This document shows, piece after piece, positions 13,288 to 23,435 of a stretch of DNA of 64,000 bases. A program made the position numbers and the translations under genes. The DNA is from Isoetes taiwanensis (Eukaryota > Streptophyta > Lycopodiopsida > Isoetales > Isoetaceae): NCBI GenBank assembly GCA_021234155.1, contig JAJEKV010000053.1:3225025-3289024 (forward strand), in the 5' to 3' direction. Under the pieces are notes generated by a model. It made no database searches, was not told where the DNA came from, and saw nothing but the letters and a program-made list of their open reading frames with translations. Numbering within the stretch: position 1 is the first letter of the stretch; each line of letters starts with the position of its first letter.

Positions 13288-13400
13288 TATTAAAAAAAAA
13301 AAGGGAAAGATCCCTTTCCCAGGCCACGACACATACTCTGTAACAGATAGTGATTGCTTGAGTTCGAACTCCCAATGTCAACACCTCACTCGAATCTATC
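13288..13400 (-). mobile_element. Possible SINE fragment with B-box-like motif
   Basis: Minus strand: GGGAGTTCGAACTCAAG resembles a tRNA-type B box and is followed after about 60 bases by a T-run (an A-run at 13290-13299 on the plus strand). Some plant SINEs end in T. There is no clear A box and no target duplication, so this is only a candidate. Confidence 0.25.
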
Positions 13401-13644
13401 TAGAGCATAAACTTTAGTATCAGTTTGTACCACCCTTCACCGCCTATATCGCAGTGATTATATATCTGCATCACCTGCCTGTCAACTTGCGATGACCAAA
13501 CCTTTTTTCAAGTTGTTCTACCCTAACACTTGAAGGTATGCCATCATTCTTGACTCATCAACACCTTCAAAGATATCTAAATTTGATTAGGAAAAACTCC
13601 TTCCAACCATTATCTTAGTGTCTTAGGGTCACTAAATTTAAGAC

Positions 13645-14332
13645 TTTATGGAGATTATATATATATTTTTTAACTCTTCTTAATTTGATTATATAATTTT
13701 CAAAGTGTAAATTTAAATCCTACACTAATTTTCACTTCAATCTATTTAGAATTAGATTTTTCATATACAATATTTTAAGATAAATTTTGCATTTCTAGTT
13801 ATTTAAAATCTAGTTATATACAATCAGCATGTGTATTGCATGAAGCATAGTAATCTTTCTTCACCTGCATCTGTTGACAACAAGATAAGAAATTTAATAA
13901 AATTTAAACCTATTTAAATTTAATTCATCAATTTTACCGAGATTATATGTATTTTCTTAACTCTTCTTAATTTTAACATTTTTATAAGTTTATAGCTTTA
14001 AATTAAAAGTATGATGGTTATCGGAGCATAAATTTGATTTCTATACTAACAAATTGAATTTTTCATATAGAACATTTTAAAATATAAATTTTGCATTTAG
14101 AGTTATTTAACAAATTTAAAATTTGGCAGTAAAAAATATTTTATATAAATAAATGATGATAGTTTGATAAGCAATTGAATTAATATTGTTATGATGATTT
14201 AACAAATTACGAATTGTGGTATACACCATAACAAATCATTTATTGAATTATATAAAATCAATTTAAAAAAATATTTTACAAATGATATTTAAGATACTCA
14301 TGAACATGGTTTGACAAAGTAAAACGGTTATC
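13645..14332. repeat. AT-rich dispersed repeat, two adjacent related units
   Basis: The segments 13645-13935 and 13936-14120 resemble each other and also 19312-19620. Shared words include ACTCTTCTTAATTT, AAGTATGATGGTTAT, AAATTTTGCATTT and CAATCAGCATGTGTATT. The stretch 14130-14332 matches 59830-60000 and 63640-63830 (ACAAATGATATTTAAGA, TTTGACAAAGTAAAA). All copies are diverged. No coding function is seen in these units, and the family is unnamed to me. Confidence 0.7.
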
Positions 14333-14728
14333 GAGACACTTAAGGCTGAGCTGATCTTGGAGACCATACCAGGGTACACAAAGATTGTGTACGGTGTTAA
14401 GCTCAAGAAGAAGAAGGGGAGTGATGAAATGAGACTGAGGTTTTTGGAGAGGACGAGCCAAGGGTTCAGCAAAGACATCGACTTTAGCCCCGGAATATGC
14501 ATAAAGGCTAATGATTCCAGGTTCCTAGTTATCCTGCCACTTCGGACGCTCTTTGAAGGATGTCAGAGTGATACCCGTCTCCTTGCTGGTGTGGTCACGT
14601 TCGATCTCTATAAACTGCAACAGAATGTCATCAACTTGCTTCACAACAACACTGTGAACTTTGCTTGGTCTGCGGCATCAGAAAAAAATCTTGGAAACTC
14701 AGACAGGTCACCACTTCGTAAGAGATAA
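14333..14728 (+). pseudogene. Unrecognised coding-like fragment
   Basis: An open frame that can be read from about 14333 to the stop at 14728 (about 130 codons) looks coding in style. It is mixed hydrophilic with a KLKKKKGSDEMRLRFLER segment and a more hydrophobic SRFLVILPLRTLFEGCQ segment. I do not recognise a family. It begins exactly where the AT-rich repeat stops matching its relatives, so it probably arrived with a larger insertion and may lack its true start. A degenerate tandem repeat follows it. Confidence 0.35.
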
Positions 14729-14737
14729 TACCCTGTT

Positions 14738-14935
14738 CAGGTGATACCCTATTTCAGATCATACCCAAATAATACCCTGTTACAAATAATACTCCATTCC
14801 AAATAACATACCCTGTTTCAAATAACGTACTCTGTTCTCTAAATAACATACCCTGTTATCATTCATGAGATAACACCCTATTGTCATTCATAAGAAAATG
14901 CCCTGTTATTATTTGTAAGATAATACCCATTTTAA
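14738..14935. repeat. Degenerate tandem repeat (ATACCCTGTT units)
   Basis: Units of roughly 20-25 bases built around AATAATACCCTGTT are repeated about eight times with much variation (ACCCTATT, ATACTCCATT, GTACTCTGTT). No coding role is apparent. Confidence 0.7.
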
Positions 14936-15059
14936 AATCAAGTTGATAAGTAACAAATTGAGAAGAGTTAACCAGTAACAAATTGATAAGATTTCCCATT
15001 ATTTTCAAAAACAGCAGTAACAACTGATCAGATTTCAAGAAACAAATCTGATACACAAA

Positions 15060-17922
15060 TTTCTACTTGTCCAGGCTGTTTCCTAGCAGTTAACTGAGAG
15101 TTTTTGCTCAACAAGTACTCTAGCACTAAGTCCAACTTCTGTGCTTGTGTAGTTCTCCGAGTACCTATGAACGTTCGCTGCCTTGCTTTGTTCTTCTCCG
15201 CCATGAACTTGTTCAATTGAGAATACATTTGATCCACGTTCGAAATTTTTAGAAGGAACATACATACAGCCTCTTTTTCCTTCACACTGTGAAAAGACAA
15301 CATATTAAAAAGAATGCAAGCATGCTTACTCAAATTTCAGATTTTAAGACTAACTAAATATTAATCACATTGATAAACGTTTTTTACCTTAGCTGCAAGG
15401 TGTTCACATGGATTGCATGCTTCTCTTGAGAAGACACAACATTCTCAAGAGAATTTCCATTCACTCACTGCTGATTTAGACAAATACGTTCTTAAGCCTT
15501 TAAATCTGCAAATATTCATGTTTAGAGTTAAACAGAATTGCCCATTTTCAGTTGTTGATGACCAATCATCTCAAACAACTAAACTATAAGGACTGAACAG
15601 TGCCTAGCAAACTAGGGGAACCATAAGAACCTCATTCTATACAAGCTATGCAAGACTCATTCCCAATACTGCATATGTGTCTTAAGCCCTAACATTTTAT
15701 CAAAGCTATATTTGATTAACTTCAATGACATTCTGTGCAGATCTATGCCACACCACGTCTTAACCTACTTAAAGAGTAGGATACGCTATCTCAGTATACA
15801 GTATATGACAATAAAAAATAATAATTCTGTAGGCATTTACAGATCTGTTTCTTTTAAGTGCTACAATGCAAACCCAATTGTCTGTGCAACCACCATTCAA
15901 ACATTCTAAGCTGTGTGTTCTATGGTCAGATACTAAGCACCAAACCGTGAAAAGTATGTAAAACCAGTTCAAAGTAGTCTCCATTCTTTCCATTAAAGCC
16001 TAGCTTGCAGATACTCAGTCTAACAAATACCTCAAAAATGCATATCAAGTTTAGAAGTAATCAAAGTTTGACACATGTTGCAAGGCTTTTATCCATGTGC
16101 CCTGCTAATGTACTTACCAGATTTAATGAAAGCTCAATACAAACCAGAAGAGGTCCAGTGCAAACTCTAATTTCTCAGATCTTGTAGTATCAAGAGTGTC
16201 TCCATTGTACAAGACTTCATCCAACACCAAATACGAGCATATTTGGAAGAGTAAAGTTGGTTACCTGCAGTCAATCAGTCTAGAGTTAGCCTGAGAAGGG
16301 TAAACTAGAAAGGAACTGACAGGTAAGCTATAACTTCACTCGGCTTATCACCCTTTACCAAATAATTATAAGAGCTCAAAAGATTAATCACAATTTATGT
16401 AAGCCATCAATTCTTTTATGTTTGTTGTGCTCCATTAGGGCCCATCTGCACAGACTTTGCACCTCAAATATTCGAAGAGCCGCAGTCTCCCCATTACATG
16501 TTTATGCAAACCCGGGTTTAAGCCCGTAGCATTGGGCACTATACACGGTCAAACATTTTATACTTCAGCAACATACAGTTTTAAAGATATCTGACTATAA
16601 TCCGGTCCACAGTTCCCTTTATAAGCAGTGTTCCTTTGGGACAGACCTGGACCTATTCCATAAATATGTCAGCATTAAATCATCTAAACTAATCGTGAAG
16701 TATTGTTTTTAGCAGCCAAATCCGCATGCACCCATGTGCAGACCAGTTTTAGAGCATTAAGGATGTGCAAAGAGTACCCTTGAGCCATAATTAAGAAGGT
16801 CCTGCATGTTTAATCAGCTTAGTAGCATACCTTTTATCGTACGTATTTAAGCACAACTCCTTTTCCTTTGTATTGCTTTGCATCAGTTAAGATAACATGC
16901 AACTGCACGACCAGATTATTTAATTTTAAGAAATAGCCAGGCCCTAGTTTAATTCCAGAAGCCTACCACAGGGAAGGAACAAATCAGAAGCCTAAAGCAT
17001 TAATACACAGGGGTAGACCTAAATGGTTTACACGCCAAGTTTCCATTCCTCCAAAAGGATAAACAAATCATATCCAGAGTTTTTAACTACAGCCACAAGA
17101 TCATGGGCTTAACAGCCAATTCGTTTCCCTATTCTCAATTTCATACCTCCTATTATAATAATACTGCAGCATGCTTTATTCAGATAGCCATGCTATAACC
17201 CCTTGCCCAATTTCTAAGATCCAATGTACAGATTTCAGCCTTAATTTTCAGCCTATGAGCACCTAAACATGCAATCTATAGTATTTAGCATGGTATTAAT
17301 TTAATCACTGAAGCAAAGACAGAGAAAGAAAGGTTCAGATATCTAGACTATAATATTACATGGTTAAATTACTGAGGTTAAGAAATCCAGTATCCATTTC
17401 AGAAAAAATCTTGCTACAGAACCTGGTTAGGCTGGATGTGTTCAGTCTCCTCATCAGATGCATTGTTGTCCTCATTTTTCTCCTCTGGTTCTGGTGAATC
17501 AGCCAGGCTGGTAATGCTAGGGCATGGTGCCATCATGGTAGGTCTCTCCACATTTTTAGCCAAGAATATCTTCATTCCAGTCGGCCTACTTGGTGCAGCC
17601 ATTGATGCAGGAGGTTCTAAGTTGTACCTGCTCACGATTTTCTCAAGAAATTGCTTAGATGGCTGGGTAATAGACTCCCCTTCGATTTTGCATAAAACCT
17701 TAAGGTCCAGGCCAGCTCTATCAATTAGATCCAATAGCTTGGCTCTGGTATTACCCTTGTTTTGAGCTCCTTCACAGGCGGACTCAGCTTTGAGCCAATG
17801 ACGGATGTCAATTATAAATACAAAAGGCCAAATAGATCAAACTTTCCAGAACGAATTTCCGGGAGCAGAATGCTTACCTTTTTCATGTCTGCCTGACTTT
17901 TTTGTTGCCTTTTTTTTGCCAT
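15060..17922 (-). CDS. Tentative spliced gene, function unknown
   Basis: The model rests on splice-like borders. A short exon 17922-17878 reads MAKKRQQKSQADMKK and ends at a good donor (GTAAGC). The next exon, about 17782-17414, is phase-compatible (RAKLLDLIDRAGLDLKVLC, then PSKQFLEKIVSRYNLEPP) and ends in an acidic tail rich in E, D and N. A separate open block at about 15290-15060 starts after TTTTCACAG and reads DQMYSQLNKFMAEKNKARQR and LDLVLEYLLSK, with a coiled-coil flavour. Whether the last block belongs to the same gene is uncertain, and the 2-kb gap between them shows no other exon I can defend. No family is recognised. It may be a captured gene fragment inside the insertion that occupies 14.33-18.57 kb. 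Confidence 0.35.
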
Positions 17923-18169
17923 GGCCAGGCCGTAACTAACTCTGCTCTGGCCCTATCTTTGTCATCATGATCCAGAAGGGCGAAATTTCCCACTATCGCC
18001 ATCCGGCCCAGATTCTCCACTATTTGCATTTCCGATACCACGCTTGTCGTTGCTTGGCCTAAAACTCATTTTCTGTGAAACCATTGCATTTTTCGTCCCT
18101 TGTCTCCACAAGATGTCCACGTCATTATTTTCGTTCCATCGGACCATTATAACGGCATGCCCTGTTTAA

Positions 18170-18440
18170 ACTTTTCATGTTCCAATCCATTTACAAATTC
18201 GCTTTTGAACCAATCCCCCTTTCTTAAAAATACCCCAGTCCATTTGCAAATTCCTTTTTGAACCAGTCCCCTTTTCTTGAAATAATCCCAAAGCGTTAGC
18301 AATGCCCCTTTTGACTCAATCCCCCTTTCTTCAAAATATCCCAATGTGCATTTGTAATCCCCTATTTCTATTAATTCCCCCATTCGGATATGCCCTTTCT
18401 GTACAATAATCCCCCATTTCTACTAATCTCCCCCCATACG
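18170..18440. repeat. Degenerate tandem repeat (CCCCTTTCTT units)
   Basis: Irregular repeats of about 40-60 bases share AATCCCCCTTTCTT, TGCAAATTCC and TTTTGAACCAGTCCCC. No recognisable protein is encoded. It lies near the right edge of the 14.33-18.57 kb insertion, as the ATACCCTGTT repeat lies near its left edge. Confidence 0.6.
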
Positions 18441-18572
18441 ATATACCCTTTTGTTCAAGAATTCCCTATTGCAAAGAAAATAACCCATTTCTCTCGAGTC
18501 CCCTGGTTCCTCAATGGGGGATTTTCCAGGGGATGTGAGCACCTTTTTCGTTGTGTTACTTTCCACATGTCG

Positions 18573-19735
18573 AATGTTTGAACGATAATAACCATTGGAC
18601 AAGTGAAACATATTATAAAGTATTATTTTCAAACTATCCCTTCACTAAATTCATTCTCAAAGTAGAATTTGAAGTACGGAAAATCATTACAAACATCTTT
18701 AACGTACTCTAGAATATAGAAGCAAAATGACTCATTGTCCCTCATGTTTTTTTCACCCAACGGAGAGAGAGCAAGTCTTTTATAAGTATACATGATAAAG
18801 CTAAATAAGTTTTTATCGAAAATTGTTCTTGTTGATCATTGAAGCATATCTTTATGCAAACCTATATTGTGAATATCTACTATCACAACCTTTTTTAGTT
18901 TAAAGACTCCAAATGTATTGCTACTTGCTGGTATTTAATTTTGTAATAGATATTTCAATGGCTTTTGGCCCAAGTATTAAGGCCCCCTCATCATTATCTA
19001 CAACTTTCAATTGAGGCATAATGGGCAAACAAATTGCAAATATATTATATTGAGCGTCGGATGGAAAACCAAGTGTCATATTATTCTTGAACTAAAGGAT
19101 GCCATAACCTTGAGAGAACAATTGTTTAGTGTCACTACTACTACTTCTTGAATACCCAAATACTAGATTGTATGAGTTGTCATCATATATTAGCAGAAAC
19201 GTAGCTGAAGCCATTATAAGAAATCCTAAAAATTTGGCCCCAAGAAATATCTATAGAATTGACATTTTTTTATAGTTATCTGAACATATTTTCGGGCCAA
19301 AGATCTCACAATCAGCATGTGTATTACATTAAACATACTAATTTTCCTTCACATACATCTGTTAACAAAAAAATGATATATTTAAAAAATATCGGACTTA
19401 TTCAAATTTAATAAATCGACTTTATGAAGATTAATGTATTTTATTAACTCTTCTTAATTTTAATAATTTTATAAGTTTATATCTTCAATTTAAAAGTATG
19501 ATGGTTATTAGAGCATAAATTTGATTTCTACATTAATTTTCACTTCAATCTATTTAAAATTAAATTTTTCATATACTATTTTAAAATATAAATTTTGCAT
19601 TCCTAGTTAATTAACAAAATTGTCCTTTCATTGAATCCATTCGCAAAGTAGAATTTGAAGCTAGGAAAAATATCACGAGCATCTTCATCATACTTTGAAT
19701 TGTCTTCCGTGTGTTGTCAACCAGCGGAGAGGGAG
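18573..19735. repeat. Dispersed repeat with gene-like tail, diverged copies
   Basis: 18573-19090 aligns by eye with 60140-60220 and 62310-62790. Shared words are AGTAGAATTTGAAG, GAGAGGGAGCAAGTCTT or its variant, TTGTTGATCAT, and a GCCCAAG-ATAAGG block. A second copy, 19312-19735, runs into the 3' end of the unrecognised gene at 19688. On the minus strand near 19075-18957 about 40 codons read smoothly (GFPSDAQYNIFAICLPI), so the repeat may derive from the end of a gene. I do not recognise the family. Confidence 0.6.
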
Positions 19736-21235
19736 CAAGTCTTTAAAGAACATACATGATAGAGCTGATACAGGAGTGCAAACAACTTGCCCCCTGCTGT
19801 CTGTTAGTTCAACTTCGCAACGGAAGTCTTCAGTATCCTCTCTCTGAAAGACAGCATTGCGTATAAATCTTGCCAAGGCAGGTGGCACATTACCGAAAAC
19901 TCCTTCCTTGTTCACACCTTGTTCAATCCACTTACTATGCAAGGTGGCCATGGAAATCAAGTCGGCATCATTGAAGCCCGCCACGGCAGTACTGAGATCA
20001 GTGAAGGATGTGAACTTCTTCGGAAAATTATCCTTCACATATTTCCAAATCTCCTTCTTCAAGAACGATATAGATCGTAGTGTCTTTGCCCTTGTCTTGA
20101 AGAATTGCTTACCTGTATAATCACTGGTGACCTTCATGTAGGTCTTCCCATCCAGCACGGAACAAAACCCGACAGTCTTCATAGTCGAGACCCCTCATGC
20201 ACCTCAGGTAGGTCTGACTGAAGTAGTCAGAATCTTTTGCCCAGTTACAGGTAACAGTTTGTCCCTTGTTATCTTTTAGCTTGCAAGATTTCCACAAGTT
20301 CCATAGGGACATGAATAGCTGAAAAATATCCTCTGGCATGAAGACCCACTGGTTGAAATCTTTCGGATGCTTACCACGCATAGTAACTTCAGCCAAAGCC
20401 AGATAACGCTGGAAACAACAAGAAGTTAGTCTTGAATGTAAATGATTATCAAATGGCGCCGTGCCTTGGTGCCATTTAATGAGGAAATGCCGCCGCGGCG
20501 CCACTTCCTTACCAAATGGCGCCATCTCCCCTTCCCTTCCCTCCTTTTCCTGTCCTGCCTTTCCTTCCTTCTGCCCTTTCCCGTCCCTTTCCTTGTCTTT
20601 GTTTTCCTTCTTTTCCTTCTCAGGATCTTTGTGATCCTTTCTCTTAGCTTTACCCTTGCCCGCCGCCTTTCCTTCCTCAGTATCCTGGCCAACATCTTCA
20701 GTAGCAGATGAGGAGTCTTTTTCGGCTGCAGTAGCCTCCTTAGTTTGTCTTGTCTTCTTCCTGGAAACTGTCCGAAGCCAGGCCGTGTCCACATTGCCGG
20801 GTAGTTTCTGAGAGGCTAATGCCTTGACAACGAATGAAGGCGAGTTTTTCGACTTGTTCATACGATTGCGAAGAATATTATAGCCCCTCAAGATTTCTTG
20901 TGGACCTTTGATGTCAGCTTCTTCAAAGTTGCTGTAAGATGGCAGCGCCCAGCCTTGCTTCTTCGCCGAACCAGGTACATTTGCAATACTAGCAGACATC
21001 ATAGTGGGATCATAAAACTTCCAATCCACATAGTAGACAATTATTCTCTGTTGAATAGTGTCCTCAAGGACCACCCGGAGCCAATCATCGTGACCGCTCT
21101 TGGTAACCCTCTTCATGTTGACCAAGATACCCGGCTGGTAAATTCCTTCTGATTCTCCGGACATCTCCTTTATAAGCAAGCAGAGCTCTCTTCTGCAGTC
21201 TCCTTTCGAGCCTGTAGGAGCACACATGCTCACCC
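19688..21235 (-). pseudogene. Unrecognised gene, main part, interrupted by a hAT-type element
   Basis: On the minus strand a long frame runs from the hAT insertion edge (21235) to about 20130. After a one-step frame change near 20130-20180 it continues to a stop at 19688. In order it holds a basic/acidic N-terminal part (GHDDWLRVVLEDTIQQRIIV), a globular stretch (GPQEILRGYNILRNRMNKS), a low-complexity segment of about 60 residues rich in K, E, G and D near 20700-20520, and a C-terminal part with aromatic-rich blocks (WVFMPEDIFQLFMSLWNLW) and KKEIWKYVKDNFPKKFTSF. I do not recognise the family. The ATGGCGCCAT palindrome at 20516 lies inside the frame. The last 50 bases or so match dispersed repeats at 18.7 and 62.4 kb. 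The frameshift and insertion suggest it is broken. Confidence 0.55.
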
Positions 21236-21922
21236 CAGGGATAGGTTCAATACTGTATATACACGTTTTATACGTAATACGTATTTTTCGTTTGATACGG
21301 CACAAATTTGACGTTTAATACGTCAAAAATACGTCCAAAAAAATTTCCCCGGAAAAAATTTCGCCAAACTACGCGAATTTTTTCGAATATGAAAACCGGT
21401 TTAAACATTAAAAAAAAATGGTGTAGTTTAAACTTACGAAACTAAAATTTTTTGTTCAGCGAAGTTTAAACCTTCATTTTTTATTTATTATTATTCGCGG
21501 TGATCCTCGCCCTTGGTGCCACATTGAATTGTGCCATCTTGGGGGTGGGTGTCATTCGACGCGAAAAAAAAAAAAAAAACGAATTTTTTTTTTCGAAATT
21601 TTTTTAAACCTTCATTTAAGTTCACAAAATCAAAAAAAAAAAAAAAGATTAAATTTTGGCGTTAAACCGAAACCTTTCGGGCTTAAAACGAAACTTCTGA
21701 AAGGTTTAAAAAAAAAAAAAAAAAAATCTTTTTGAATTTTCGGCGTGGCGAAACCTTGATTTAAACTACGCCGAACTTTATGAAGGTTTAAACTTGCGAA
21801 AATTTTTTCGTACCGCAAGTATTAAATCTGAAAATATGTATTTTTCCCAAAAATACGTATTTTTGGACTTTATACGTCTGAAAAAATATTTCATACGTAC
21901 AGAACCTATCCCTGGCTCACCC
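21228..21922. mobile_element. hAT-type non-autonomous DNA transposon with 8-bp TSD
   Basis: The element proper is 21236-21914 (679 bp). It begins CAGGGATAGGTTC and ends with its exact reverse complement GAACCTATCCCTG. It is flanked by the 8-bp direct repeat GCTCACCC at 21228-21235 and 21915-21922. An 8-bp duplication with termini starting CAGGG is the hallmark of the hAT superfamily. The inside is AT-rich with A-runs and repeated ATACGTATTTTT-like words near both ends that also pair with each other. No transposase is present, so it would need one in trans. It lies in the unrecognised minus-strand gene. Confidence 0.92.
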
Positions 21923-22070
21923 GCATTACTTCCATGTACCAGCTCCTGTCTGTCAGCATGATTGTCTGGTCTGATTGAAATTGTGGTTCCACGCGTAATG
22001 TAGTTGCAACAAAGAGGCATCAGTAACGGCAGCAAACGAATAAGCAGGCAAACCAGACGAGTAGGCAAAT
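21923..22070 (-). pseudogene. Unrecognised gene, 5' part beyond the hAT insertion
   Basis: The minus-strand frame upstream of the insertion reads smoothly (SSGLPAYSFAAVTDASLLQL) and should join the main part once the element and one target copy are ignored. Its upstream limit is not clear, because the frame runs into the palindromic repeat DNA at 22074. A start codon cannot be chosen with confidence. Confidence 0.35.
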
Positions 22071-22960
22071 GGCATGGCGCCATTTGCATCTGAGTCCAAT
22101 GTATAAACACATGGAAGCAGTTCGAATGCATTTCCCTGCATTTGGTCGCAGAGGCCTCCACCCAGTCCGAGCCCCTCCCCTTCGCAATATTCGAGGAAGA
22201 TGGTTCGAAGGAGAGTGGCTCTGACTGGGTAGAGGCACCTGCGACCCGTAATAGGAGAATGCACTAGAGAACGCAACACAATAAGAAGCAATCTACCATG
22301 GCGCCATTTGCTTGGTAGATTGCTTCTTATTGCTAATGCATATGCGAATGCTTCCATTATTGTTTATGCACTGTAGTCAGATGCAAATGGCGCCATGCGC
22401 CTACTTCTCCTCTGGTTTGAACAAAAATCCATGTTGAACAAGCATGCAAACCAGATGAGTTGCATGGCGCCATTTGCATCTGAGTCCAATGCATAAACAC
22501 TGCAACCAGTGCTCCTTAGGGATGCAGTTCAAATGCATTTCCCTGTGTTTGGTTACAGAGGCCTCCACCCAGTCCGAGCCCCTCCCCTTCGCAATATTCG
22601 AGGAAGATGGTTCGAAGGAGAGTGGCTCTGACTGGGTCGAGGCACCTGCGACCCGTAATAGGAGAATGCACTAGAGCTTGGGCCTTCTCGACCCACGAGT
22701 CGAGAAACACTCATGGAAGCATTCGCATATGCATTAGCTCTATTGACGAGGAATAACAGAGCCAACATAAAAGAAGCAATCTACCAAGCAAATGGCGTGA
22801 TGGCGCCATTTGCTTGGTAGATTGCTTCTTATTGCTAATGCATATGCGAATGCTTCCATTAGTGTTTATGCACTGGACTCAGATGCAAATGGCGCCATTT
22901 GCCTACTTCTCGTCTGGTTTGAACAAAAAGCCATGGTGAACAAAAACACAATAATAAGAA
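22071..22960. repeat. Palindrome-rich duplicated region, left part
   Basis: Perfect ATGGCGCCAT sites occur at 22074, 22298, 22387, 22464, 22800 and 22889. The block 22119-22269 is duplicated at 22526-22676, and 22298-22434 is duplicated at 22800-22936. An inverted repeat spans 22713-22859: 26-bp outer arms (22713-22738 with 22834-22859) enclose perfect 27-bp inner arms (22771-22797 with 22804-22830) around the palindrome. The open frames here are by-products of the repeats. Confidence 0.9.
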
Positions 22961-23414
22961 TGTTAGCCCTTTGGGCTAAACATATGTATGAGTGGCATAG
23001 GCCACATGTATTTATCACATTGGACCACTTGATCTAGGGCCCAGATTTAGCCCACATATATGGTAGGTGGCATAGGCCACATGTATTTGTCATATTGGAC
23101 CCCACAATCTATGGCCCAGATTTAGCCTAGATTTGTGGTAGGTGAGATGTCAGTTAGGGTTAGGGTTAGGGTTTTGCTCTACTATTTAGAGAGAGCATTT
23201 CCTCTCATTGTTTAGGTTTTTGCTCACGTTTTGGAGCACCTCCTTTTGGAGCATCAATATGATTCTGTTTTGTTCATTATTTGCTTTGTTCTTGTTCTTG
23301 GAGTTTCTTCCCACCTTCTTTTGTTGATCCATGAGCATTTGTGGCAGCCTTGTGGCATCCGGCAGTCATGGACTGCTGCTGCAAGGTGTATGCCAAGAAC
23401 CCCAAAGTTCAACA
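22961..23414 (+). repeat. Element A 5' LTR
   Basis: A 454-bp LTR, TG...CA. It contains three copies of TTAGGGT near 23155-23172, a likely TATA-like CTATTTAGAGAGAGC near 23200, and short internal repeats (GTGGCATAGGCCACATGTAT occurs twice). Open frames inside LTRs are not genes. Confidence 0.95.
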
Positions 23415-23415
23415 C

Positions 23416-23435
23416 TGGCGCCTCATGCCGGGGTC
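23416..23435 (+). other. Element A primer binding site
   Basis: TGGCGCCTCATGCCGGGGTC starts one base after the LTR. The TGGCGCC start and GCCGGGG block resemble the tRNA-Asp type site (TGGCGCCGTTGCCGGGG) with differences in between. The exact tRNA is not settled. Confidence 0.75.

Larger units (their letters stand above)
12134..13640. other. Retroelement leader remnant, then unassigned DNA
   Basis: The first few hundred bases after the primer site are presumably internal leader of the truncated Ty3 element, but no gag can be read. The rest holds two possible SINE-like patches (listed separately) and no gene I recognise. Confidence 0.45.

Noticed and set aside
22516-22768. Minus-strand frames that recur at 22020-22240
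   Set aside because: They lie on the direct duplication 22119-22269 / 22526-22676, and their similarity is explained by DNA duplication. No coding constraint is visible.
23155-23172. TTAGGGT repeats resembling telomeric DNA (also at 27187, 32813 and 36714)
   Set aside because: Only two or three units occur, always at the same place inside the LTRs of elements A and B, so they are LTR sequence and not a telomere remnant.
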